Below are positions 51,523 through 64,000 of a stretch of 64,000 bases of DNA, piece after piece. The position numbers were made by a program, and so were the translations under genes. Location: positions 23,814,562 through 23,878,561 of the forward strand of contig OY829662.1 in assembly GCA_963691815.1 (NCBI GenBank). The letters run 5' to 3'. The first letter of the stretch is position 1. Each line of letters opens with the position of its first letter. Origin of the DNA: Echiichthys vipera (lineage: Eukaryota > Chordata > Actinopteri > Perciformes > Trachinidae). Below the pieces are notes generated by a model. The model made no database searches. It was not told the origin of the DNA and saw only the letters and a program-made list of their open reading frames with translations.

Positions 51523-52503
51523 TTAAAATGCCTCCAACTTGCTTGTAAGCATCAGCTGACAGCCGCTGCTCACGTGTGTGAGGACTTTCTGTTTGAGCTG
51601 GGCCACTTGATCCCGTAGCACCGACGCTGTGTTGGAGAGCCCCATGTTGTCACTCTTTAGACCTTTCACCTTGTCCTCCAGCCGGGCGATGCGCTCCAGC
51701 TTGCGTCTCCGGCATTTGGTCGCGGCTAGACGGTTCCGCAGCCTCTTGCGCTCCGCCTTGATCTTCTCCTGGGTCTCCAAGTCGATTGGGGACATTGGAG
51801 GCGAGCCGTCGCTGCTGAGGAGGTCAGGCACGGTCTGAGGTTCCTCTTTCAGAGCGACGAGCCGCTGCGGATGGAGCCCGGAGCCGGGGAGAGTGTGCTG
51901 GAACGGGTGCGTGCCGTGGGTCTGCGGGTGGCTCTGCTGGTGCGGCGGCAAGTAGCTGATGGTGGCTGAGGGGTAGCTGGATGCGGAAGAGAGGCTTGTG
52001 TTCGGGCAGTAGGCGTTCAGTGTTGTGTAGATAGGAGGCTCCGGCTGTAAGGCGGAACCGAAGACACTAGAGGCCGCCACTGAGCAAGTCGTAACTCCAC
52101 CGGCTCCGATGGACACGTTAGGAGGGGGCATCTGGTTGATCTTGTGCAGCTCATCCAGGGCTTTCACGAACCCCTCGGCGAACCCCTCCTGCTCGTCGGT
52201 GATACCCCGGTTATAGAAGTACTGGCCCGGGGTGGGGGTGGTGATCACACCGTTACTGTTTTGGATGATGAGCCTCTCGAGCTCCGGTGATGCGAGCTTC
52301 AGGGAGCCCACGTCTTGGTGCCCCCCCTGGTACGGGTCTAGCTCGGCCCTCAGCTGGGATTTCAGGCTGCGATAAGGTTCTGTCATGTTCAAATTCATAT
52401 TCTGCTTGAGCAGTTTGTAGTCGTGCATTGCTGCCTCTGAGTTGCCGTAAGCCGACAGAAAAGAGTCGTCATGATAAAAAGGCTGTTCCATCTTTGTAGA
52501 CAT
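51523..52503 (-). CDS. junb: JunB, AP-1 bZIP transcription factor subunit, 326 aa, intronless
   Basis: Nuclear AP-1 subunit that dimerises with Fos or Jun proteins and binds TGASTCA sites. The start MSTKMEQPFYHDDS is the JunB signature, as are HDYKLLK (27-33), EPYRSLK (42-48), GQYFYNRG (93-100) and ISYLPP (182-187). JNK/delta-like region about 27-45; Ser72-Pro in LKLASPELERL; TPTP at 89-92; SUMO-type site ALKEE (Lys219); Ser234-Pro and Ser238-Pro before the bZIP. Basic region about 249-272 with NRLAATKCR (Asn257, Ala260, Ala261, Cys264, Arg265). Zipper leucines 275, 282, 289, 296 and 303. The end is HVSSGCQLMLTSKLEAF. Length is close to human JunB (347). I start at the ATG at 52503; the frame is open 15 codons further up only through a GTG. 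The start context is weak while Met5 (AAGATGG) is strong. Which duplicate (junba or junbb) cannot be decided. Confidence 0.97.
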   Translation of the reverse strand: MSTKMEQPFYHDDSFLSAYGNSEAAMHDYKLLKQNMNLNMTEPYRSLKSQLRAELDPYQGGHQDVGSLKLASPELERLIIQNSNGVITTPTPGQYFYNRGITDEQEGFAEGFVKALDELHKINQMPPPNVSIGAGGVTTCSVAASSVFGSALQPEPPIYTTLNAYCPNTSLSSASSYPSATISYLPPHQQSHPQTHGTHPFQHTLPGSGLHPQRLVALKEEPQTVPDLLSSDGSPPMSPIDLETQEKIKAERKRLRNRLAATKCRRRKLERIARLEDKVKGLKSDNMGLSNTASVLRDQVAQLKQKVLTHVSSGCQLMLTSKLEAF

Positions 52504-52525
52504 AAAGTCGTAGGAAACGTCAAGC

Positions 52526-52591
52526 TTACCAGCTGCTTGGAGGAACACAGTCTCTGGAGGATGGGCAAATGTCAGTGTCAGCAGAGAGCAT
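52526..52591 (-). CDS. upstream ORF in the junb leader, 21 codons
   Basis: In the leader, ATG at 52591-52589 opens 21 codons (MLSADTDICPSSRDCVPPSS and Trp), ending TAA at 52528-52526, 22 bases before the junb ATG and in another frame. Its context is weak (TTG before ATG). It would be within the transcript if transcription starts near the TATA box at 52847-52857. Possible translational control; no conservation data. Confidence 0.4.
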   Translation of the reverse strand: MLSADTDICPSSRDCVPPSSW

Positions 52592-52846
52592 CAACTCAGG
52601 CACAGGCGTCTCTCTCAACAGTGTCCCAAATCAAAGTGGAATTAAATATCACTCCGGAAAGAGAAAGAGTGAAAGTCCAAGATCCGAGCGAACCTGTGTG
52701 CCGTTCAGTGTCAGCGGGTAAAAGTCTGTTCCAGTGTCTGATTGCTGTTTTCTTCGCAATCCTGTGAGGGAAAAGTTCTCACTTCTTTCGGGTTACTGTG
52801 CTGCTCTCGGTGCTTGTTGAGGTGTGTTCAGCCGGGTGAAGTGTGC

Positions 52847-52857
52847 CTTTTTATATA
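52847..52857 (-). promoter_or_regulatory. junb TATA box
   Basis: TATATAAAAAG on the minus strand; the start site would be near 52820, giving a leader of about 320 bases. Confidence 0.7.
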
Positions 52858-52898
52858 GGCATACACACGCGCTTGCTGCCAGGGCAGTGCGGCCCCGT

Positions 52899-52905
52899 GA
52901 TTGGC
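52899..52905 (-). promoter_or_regulatory. CCAAT box of junb
   Basis: GCCAATC on the minus strand, about 45 bases upstream of the TATA box, in a GC-rich proximal promoter. Confidence 0.6.
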
Positions 52906-52937
52906 CCGGCAGCTCGGTCTCCACGCCCAGCGAGCCC

Positions 52938-52955
52938 GACGTCAAGTGACGCTAA
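52938..52955 (-). promoter_or_regulatory. CRE/ATF-like sites of the junb promoter
   Basis: The minus strand reads TGACGTCG (complement of 52937-52944), one base off the CRE palindrome TGACGTCA. A second GTGACG half site lies at 52947-52952 on the plus strand. Known Jun-family promoters use CRE/TRE sites for induction. Confidence 0.5.
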
Positions 52956-53337
52956 TGCCGGGAAGAGGTGACTGTAAACAAGCCTGTAGGCATGAGAGCG
53001 CACCGGGCGACAGGGCAGCGGAGACGGGAGTCCCACATAGAAGAGCCCACAGCTGTTTGAGCGTGCATAGGTTGAATACAGGGTTGTTTCATAGGCGAAG
53101 AGGTGAGATTACTCTGATCGATCACATCAGTGCTTTGAACTCATTCACCCATGTTGTTAAATGGAAAAGAAACACGCCATGACAGTTTGAGTTAATCTGA
53201 TCACACCGGTGTTACATGAAGTGCGGACCAGCTCACCTGTAACCCACTGGCCCCATTACATATGCATTAAATAGCCTATAAAACGCTGGGCTACTGTGCT
53301 GTTTATTATGATCCATCCTGTGGAGGAAGTCCTAAGG

Positions 53338-53347
53338 CCTTATATGG
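53338..53347. promoter_or_regulatory. perfect CArG box upstream of junb (SRF-type site)
   Basis: CCTTATATGG fits CC(A/T)6GG exactly and lies about 520 bases upstream of the inferred start. Junb is serum-inducible in mammals through SRF sites, so this is a reasonable candidate. Confidence 0.45.
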
Positions 53348-54101
53348 GCACGATGACGTGCCGGTTCCTCACCGGGAAGACACGCCCACTGGGCCCCATT
53401 CCAGCAGCAGTCAAGCTCCTGTATAAAGCCCATCCATGTCAGGGACTTTCTCTCTCAGCAGGGTGGGCAAGTGAGCTAAAACCAGCGGTGTAGTGGTAGC
53501 TGATGAGGTGGGGGTGCTGCTATAGGTAGATGAGTATGTGACCATGAAGGGAGTGGGTAAACTTTCATTATTTTGTTATAGTGTCATGCAAAAATAATAT
53601 GTCCAGCACAACTATTGACAATTATTTTGAAATAAAAGATACTACATGTTCCAATGTCCTTTTGGCTGATAGGTGGTTACACTGTAAACAGCCAGGATAA
53701 GAGGAGGGTATACCTGCATATACCCTCCACTACACCACTGGCTAACACATCTCAAATACATCTGTACTGATCAGGACAGAAAGTTTAAAACAACTTTTTT
53801 TTTTAGTATAGACACTAAAATTAAAATCTGGTTTATGAAAATGATTGGATGCCTCAGTGTTTTGTGATGCCCCAAAAACAGCCTTTAGTGACACACACCG
53901 CTGAAGCAGAACCCTGTCTGTGATCAGAGACAGGACAGAGTATCCTGACAGGTTAGTGAGGAAGTGCTGATGCTGGGTTAGGATTTTCAACTTACAAGGA
54001 CAATTTCATATACATAAACTGAACTCTTTAATTCCTTCAAAATGGAGTTTTGAAATGATTTTGAGTCTATCCAAATTGTTAATAATAAGAAATGTATTCA
54101 T
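53348..54101. other. junb upstream flank; nothing recognised
   Basis: No exon or repeat family identified; some TATA-like words near 53271 and 53420 without further support. Confidence 0.4.
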
Positions 54102-54277
54102 GCTGCCCGTAGGTGTGAATGGTTGTCTGTCTCTGTTTGTCTCTATGTGTCCTGTGATAGACTGGAGTCCTGTCCAGGGTGGACCCCGCCTCACGTCCGA
54201 TGTCAGCTGGGATCGGCTCCAGCCCCCGCGACCCCGACAGGGACAAGCAGTTGAAGATGAATGAATGAATGAATGAT
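54102..54277 (+). mobile_element. SINE 3' half (SINE copy B)
   Basis: Starts CTGCCCGTAGGTGTGAATGG, then GTCCTGTGATAGACTGGAGT, CCTGTCCAGGGTGGACCCCG, GATGTCAGCTGGGATCGGCT and CCAGCCCCCGCGACCCCGAC, and ends in (GAAT)n. This is the 3' part of the same fish SINE family as copy A, lacking the tRNA-like head. Confidence 0.75.
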
Positions 54278-56392
54278 ATATTAGAAGATTATTTAAGGAA
54301 ATGTATTATAGCCCACTTTTTAATTTAATTTCTTTGTATGTATCTATTTCTGCTTTGTTTATTGTTTTATTTCCCTTTTTATTTTATTGTGTATTTAAGT
54401 TCTCTCTCTCCCTAAGTTTACTTATGTCATGTCATTATAATCTAAGATTGTAATGGTCATTGAAAGGAGAAAGGACTGCCCTATATATATACAACTTTTT
54501 CTTTGTCAGGTAAGATGCAGAAACGTTCTACAAATGTTTGTATTATGATATTTGTGAAATATGCAAATAAATAAATATAAAAAGGGCCCGATGCCTGAAT
54601 TGACCCCGCTTTGATCATGAATGGTAAACAGAGGAAACTTTGTCCAATGAGAGCCAGATCCAGTGGAGGAAGATTTATGTTGATTTAGCCTTTGATCTAT
54701 AAAACCTGTTTCAAATGACCCTTCATTTGCTTTTGCTCTGCAGGATGAAGAATTATGGTTCCCGAAGAGTACAGTGTGCAGAGAAAGGAAATGTGATTCC
54801 TCAGTCGTGCACCTGCTTCAGTTGAGGAGAAGGGAACCTTTGTCTCCTGTTTGTAATTCTTCCAACGCCCACACAAACACAGATGCCTCCACCGATGTAT
54901 CCCATATCCCTGCACAGACAAAACAAGTCAGGTAGGATGCTTTGCTTCGGCAGGCCTCTGCTGAATCCTCTGGCTCCACCTGAAGGATGATCAGCCATTT
55001 GTACCAGGAAACACATCAATAGCAACTGTTTTATTTACAGATGTTGACTGAAGACCAGGCCAGAATAGATTACATTTACAACTGAATATGACACAGGCAC
55101 ACGATCCTTGTGGATCTGTGGTCCCTAACCTCCTTTCTCTGACGTATCCTCTTCATCAGCATGTTCCAAATTCATCTCTATGAATGATTTGTAGCCTAAA
55201 CTGGCTGTTGGCCTATTCACCCTTAATTGTACAGAAGTGGATATTTACAATAATAGCCCATTTTCATAATCCTGAATTGTCAATGCCACTTAGAGTGGCA
55301 GAAGCTGGATGTTTTAACCATTTATCTATTAGGCTACACTTAGCTATTTCAACTGCTTATCTAGTAGCATACTTTTAGAAAACTATTTTTATTATTTATC
55401 CATTAGGCTACCTTTAGCAAACAGACCTACATTACTTTTAGCTTTTTCAACTTTATAGGCCTATCCCTTATTTTTAGGTAACATTATAACTGTTTATCAG
55501 TTACTTACAGCTGACTTTTTGAACTGTCTATCCGTTACTTTAAAGTTGTAATCTGTTAGAACTTAGATAGTTGTTTCTAGCAGATGCTTTGGCGGTAACA
55601 TGTAACTGCAGGCGAGCCTCATGTCCCGGACACATTAGAGTGAGCCTGACTTGGAATTCAGACCTGAACGCCCCCTTTCATTGCACTTTTACTTGGCAGA
55701 AGTTGGAAGTTCCTGATTTCCAAGTGAACGCTGCATAACAGACAATAAAGAGCTCCAGCTGGACAGACCAACAGCTGCTGACTGACGCAGCACATCTGCA
55801 TTTAGAGAGGGAATGTCTCCACAGACACTCAGGCTGTAATACTCAGCAAAGATGAGAGTACAAGTGCTTTCATTCGTGGCTCATATGATCAATCACCATT
55901 ATTTTAACTCACTCTTTGATGTGAGAGGAACTTTAAAGACAGTTACGCATTATATCTTTAAGCAACCTATTTTAAACGTTGCTTTCAGCTAACTATTTCA
56001 ACCATAGTCAAAGATGGATGACGTAACTCCACTTCCTCCCACTGTATGAAAGTGAAGCTAAAATATCCCAGGTAGCGCCATGTTGTAGTTTTTGCAACCA
56101 GAGGCTCCGCACGACTGACCACGGCTGTCAATCCTGATGTTTCACACTTTTTTTTTAAAATAGCATCAAATAACTCATTAAAATCAAACATACAAGAACA
56201 TACAATGCTTGAACAAATGTCAGCTTGATATAAACTACCTACATCAACAGAAACCATCTTTGGGAAAAATGTATTTGAGGTGTAGGGGGACATGTGGCTT
56301 CACATGCAATCAAGAGCAATCAAGCCATCAATCATATACAGTAGTGATGTCCTGTATGTCCCCTATCATGTGACACTAGCATCCAAACTTGG
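54278..56392. other. junb upstream flank; includes runs of the degenerate ~37-bp motif
   Basis: 55290-55560 has about six loose copies of a unit around TTTAGCTAACTATTTCAACTG and TTATCCATTA; one more at 55960-56005. No exon. Confidence 0.45.
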
Positions 56393-56899
56393 CATTTATT
56401 AGGTATTATTAGGTGCACCTGTCCAACTGCTCGTTAACGCAAACTTCTAATCAGCCAATCACATGGCAGCATCTCAATGCATTCAGGCATGTAGACATGG
56501 TGAAGAGGATGTGCTGCAGTTCAAAGCAGCATCAGAACGGGGAAGAACAGTGAATGAAGTGACTTTGAATGTGGCGTGGTTGTTGGTGCCAGACGGGCTG
56601 CTCTGAGTGTTTCACAAACTGCTGATCTACTGGGATTTTCACGCACAACCATCTCTAGGGTTTACAGAGAATGATCCGGAAAAGAGCAAAGATCCAGTGA
56701 GCAGCAGTTCTGTGGGGGCACACGCCTTGTTTTAGCCTGAGGTCAGAGGAGAATGGCCACACTGGTTGGAGCTGATAGAAAGGCAACAGGAACTCAAATA
56801 TCCACTGGTTCCAAAGGAGGAAGTCAACAGAGCCGCAGAAGACCACACTGACACTTTTTTAAACACCAGGTGTGCCTAATAAAGTGGCCGCTGAGTGTA
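56393..56899 (+). mobile_element. Tc1-family DNA transposon, internally deleted, with transposase N-terminal remnant
   Basis: The right end TAATAAAGTGGCCGCTGAGTG and left TTATTAGGTGCACCTG are the inverted ends of a common fish Tc1 element. Inside, from about 56540, the plus strand reads VVVGARRAALSVSQTADLLG and FSRTTISRVYREW, the paired-like HTH domain, with in-frame stops before (after KNSE) and after (near 56737). The DDE catalytic part is absent. It is dead and could move only if a related transposase acted in trans. Confidence 0.85.
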
Positions 56900-58482
56900 T
56901 ATTAGTATTGTATAGTATCATAATATGCCCTTATTTGAGCAATCTGACTATCTAGCTAACATAGGCAGCTGGCTACATTAATTTTTCTATGTTAGATCAA
57001 CAGCTTCTCAACTGTCTGTGCTCATCCCTGTCTGTTACATTGAACTATTTCAATGAAACTTTGCTAGTTACTTCACCTGTTTATCCATTACATTTAGCTA
57101 ACCTTTTTCAACTGATTCAACAAGATTGAGTAACTGCTAACTTAACTAAGAATACCGTCATATTTCAATATTACAAAACAAGTGCAGCCCCACCTCTGAT
57201 TATTTAACCTCCACCACTCATCCACTAAATGTCAGTCAGCGAACCTGTATCCAACCTGTGCTGGAGAAGGGGGCTGGGTCTAGCTTTCAACATCTTTTCC
57301 CTTTGGCAGTGAACACTCACAACTACCCTGTAACAACATGTACTCGTTGTAAAAAAGCACATACAGAGATATTTGCTCAGACAGACCCTGTTATCATGTT
57401 TAGGCCTAAAGGTAATACTTCTGTTAGTACAGAAGTTACTCAACATCATTTTTCAACGTCACAGAAAGGAGAATACAACTGTTTTCTTCTTGACATGACA
57501 TGAACATTGGCCTGAAAGTCTGAAATTACCTTTTGGTCTCCATGCCTGATTATAATGACCTCATGTCAGGTAATTTTCTGGTATTCAGAGCTACTATTTA
57601 ATTCTATGTCTTTTTGTCAGTGTCCATGGGAATATGAATACACAGTGGAAAACAACAGTTCCTGGCAGTGTTATGCCTCCACTTTGCCACCTCCCTTATA
57701 AATTCTATTCTCTGTGCAGCTGCCTGTTTCTGCTGCTGCCCTGCTCTGCTCTGCTTGGGTTTAGGTTTTATTCAGCGTTGCGGTAGAGGTTGACCACAGT
57801 CCCAGTGACATTTGGCAAAGCACAACAGTATAGGGTCCAGAGTGCTGAGTGTTTACGGGAACACTCGTGAGGTGGCACCATGCCATCCTGCCAAATGTTG
57901 GTCAAAAACACTCATGTTACCCCAACCAGTGGGAGAGACAAACGTGTGAACGCTGAGACAGATGCGTTAACGATTAATATGTGATATTGTTTTGTCCGGA
58001 ACACTCTCCATCAATTATAAACTGTACATTTTGGGTGGAATCAGCTCTAAACAAGGACATGTGGTTAGTTAAACACTTCAGTTATCAGGTTACAGCTTTT
58101 GCGAGAAACAAAAAAAAATGTGGCTGACTTCTTAGTCACATCTTGATTAGTCACATCTCTGTTTAGTCTGTTTAGATTTAGAGTTGCTCCGTGTACTCAA
58201 GTACAGAAATTCCTTCCTCCGAGTTCTGCTTTTCTTCCTACAGAAGATAAAACTGCACCAGGCTTTTGTGTTGATGTTTTTTATGCATATTTCTTGGGCA
58301 AACTTTCAAAGAGTTCCAGGGCAGGACGAGCTGCTTGGCAACAGACTCGGTTTTAACAGTCGGGATCACGTGGACGAGTGCCAAGACCAACTGAGTGTTA
58401 CCTGCTCTGTTCCTGGGTGAGTTTGGGAAAGGCAAGGCCTGAGGGTGGAAAGAAGCTATTTACCGTAAGATTAAGCAAAGCA
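56900..58482. other. intergenic; nothing recognised as gene
   Basis: 56970-57140 carries more copies of the degenerate motif (TGAACTATTTCAATG, TTTATCCATTACATTTAGCT). A 78-codon frame at 58184-58420 ends near a GTGAGT-like donor but matches no family I know. Confidence 0.4.
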
Positions 58483-58655
<173 letters not shown>

Positions 58656-60285
58656 GAACAAGCACGTATATCACTGAGGGTGGAGTATTTAGACTATTCT
58701 GACCACAATGTGAACATCTGCATGAAGGGAGGAGATAAGAAGAATTCTTGCTTCATTATCTCCCACAATCTCATGCTGGATCCTTTGTGACTTTTCTGAC
58801 CCCCATAATAAATAATGTCGAATGAACTTTTGACATTTTGTGGCTTTATTCCCAAAACAAGTAGGAAATAGTTTGTGTGTGAAAGAGATTAAGTAGTACA
58901 TTTTTATTTAAACTATCACCAGTACTCACAGCAAAATCCCCTTAATTCCTTCACTCCATAGATTCACTGTTGTAACAAAGTAGACTTTCACAATAAGGTG
59001 CTTATGTTTGAGACTGAGCTCTCCTCACCTCCTCTTCTCAAACCGTCCCATTGTGCCTCGCCACCTCTGCACAACTCTCCTTTTGTCAGAGCCGGGCAGC
59101 AGCCTACTCGTCGTCTGCTTCTCCACAACGCATTGCCCTTTTGGTCGCTCCATCTCTGTGACTCAGAGCAGCTATAGGGCCAATCCGAGGTCAAAGCCCA
59201 AAGCTCACTACTCACTTCAGAGTCTTTCCCCTGACCTTCACAACTCCTCCAAACACCCACTCAGCAGAAAAGAGACCGGGTTAGCGCCGGGAGAGCGGGT
59301 GGGCAAGGGGAAAGAGAAAGACAGGCTCAGTCAAATGAGGTTTGTTTGTTAAGTGCCCTCTTGATAGAGTGGCTGACTCCCTCATTTGGACATAATGGGG
59401 CCTCTCATCCTTTGTGACTATGGTCACTGTATGGTCTATTAATAGAGGGATCCATCATCGTTCACATCAGCAGCAGCATCCTTGTCAACATCACATGAGG
59501 GCCCGATGGTGTTTTCCTCCACTCAATTAATCCCAAATGCACGATGGTAATGTATCAGCACTTATCCCTTCAGATTCAACCTCTTTTAACCTTTGTGTGC
59601 CACTAGTTTGAAGGCGAAAGTTCAGGATTTTTTCAGAAGAGATGCTTGTTTGATTCCATGCATGACCACGCATCTACTATTGCATGACAGCACTGATATG
59701 AGGGCATATTTGAGGACTTGGGGACATTCTGCCTTAATATTGGACAGGAAGGGATGTTTTGCATTGAATGCCTTCAGTGAACTGGGACTTGTTTTCAAAG
59801 AAATAAAAGAATAATTATAGAAGTCATCGTGTTTTATGGGAAGCACCACGTAGAAATATTACCCAAGGATTCCAATTTAGTTTCATTATGACAGGATTTA
59901 TTTTTAGCTACACAAGCAGTATGGCTCTGGGGATGGAAATGTGTGGCTGATGGTTGGTCTGCTGGTTCACTGCTCTGGTCCAAAATGAAATATCTAAGCA
60001 ATTATGGGATCGATTGTCATGAAAGCCGTAAAGCACAGGACTTGAAGCCAGAAGAGCGGGGTTCAATTATATATGAGACCTATATGATACTGAAAATTTT
60101 AAATCATTGGCTTTGCTCTCAACCTGCGTGATAGGGAACGCTGACACCAAACTTCTTTTTGCTTTTTCCCAGTAAAGTCAAATCCTTTGATCATTTTAGA
60201 GTTAAAAAAGGCAGACTTGTCTCTTGTAACCTCTGTGTGCATCAGCTTCATCACAACCCCTTGCTCTCTTCTTTATGAGAAAGAG
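58656..60285. other. intergenic; nothing recognised
   Basis: Short frames only; a weak tRNA-like patch at 59995-60075 was considered and rejected. Confidence 0.4.

Positions 60286-64000
<3,715 letters not shown>

Noticed and set aside
52504..52548. 15-codon upstream extension of the junb frame
   Set aside because: It begins with GTG and has no ATG; all JunB proteins start at the M-x-T-K-M-E-Q-P position used here.
53260..53430. TATA-like words (CCTATAAAAC, TGTATAAAGC) on the plus strand upstream of junb
   Set aside because: No downstream gene or start-site evidence on that strand; junb is served by the TATA box at 52847-52857.
58184..58420. 78-codon frame ending beside a GTGAGT-like donor
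   Set aside because: No family recognised, no CpG island or acceptor support; one donor-like word is expected by chance.
59995..60075. tRNA-like stretch (CACAGGACTTGAAGCC ... GGGGTTCAATTA)
   Set aside because: The stems do not pair well and the B box is imperfect; at best a decayed tRNA-derived fragment.

Overview
This is a vertebrate nuclear window, almost certainly from a spiny-rayed teleost fish. The evidence is split genes with GT-AG introns, very long (CA)n/(GT)n tracts, and several repeat families typical of fish genomes: a CR1/L2-like LINE, a Tc1 element, a tRNA-derived SINE with a GATG tail, hAT-like elements and foldback MITEs. There are no bacterial operons, rRNA genes or CRISPR arrays. 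Most of the open frames are repeat tracts or chance.

Three genes can be supported. (1) At 6692-6730 on the minus strand is a 13-codon first coding exon (MDDSGIIRRRRLQ, then a perfect donor) inside a CpG-rich stretch. It resembles the N-terminus of MAST-family kinases, and the rest of the gene would lie beyond base 1. (2) From about 27.2 to 41.1 kb on the plus strand is a complete gene with five coding exons for a secreted 280-residue protein of the riboflavin-binding/folate-receptor family, best called retbindin (rtbdn). Its intron 5 is 7.9 kb and full of repeats. (3) At 51523-52503 on the minus strand is an intronless 326-residue bZIP protein, JunB, with a TATA box, CCAAT box, CRE-like site and a distal CArG box.

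The order and orientation match human 19p13 as I recall it: MAST1 and RTBDN head to head, RTBDN and JUNB tail to tail. This supports all three names. PRDX2 and RNASEH2A, which lie between JUNB and RTBDN in human, are not recognisable here.

Layout: 1-6.7 kb putative mast1 intron 1; 6.65-7.6 kb CpG-rich promoter; 7.9-12.4 kb two decayed LINE copies; 12.4-26.5 kb intergenic with SINE and other repeats; 26.8-27.35 kb purine tract and probable rtbdn 5' exon; 29.26-41.09 kb rtbdn coding exons; 41.1-51 kb intergenic with foldback elements; 51-53.4 kb junb and its promoter; 53.4-64 kb junb upstream flank with SINE, Tc1 and microsatellites.

I found no new multi-gene system. The most notable non-gene structures are a four-copy foldback family with arms of about 240 bp, a tandemly duplicated purine tract beside the rtbdn 5' exon, a hAT-like element carrying a hexanucleotide array, and a degenerate repeat of about 37 bp scattered over four or more loci. 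All homology statements are from recognition by eye; no database search was run.
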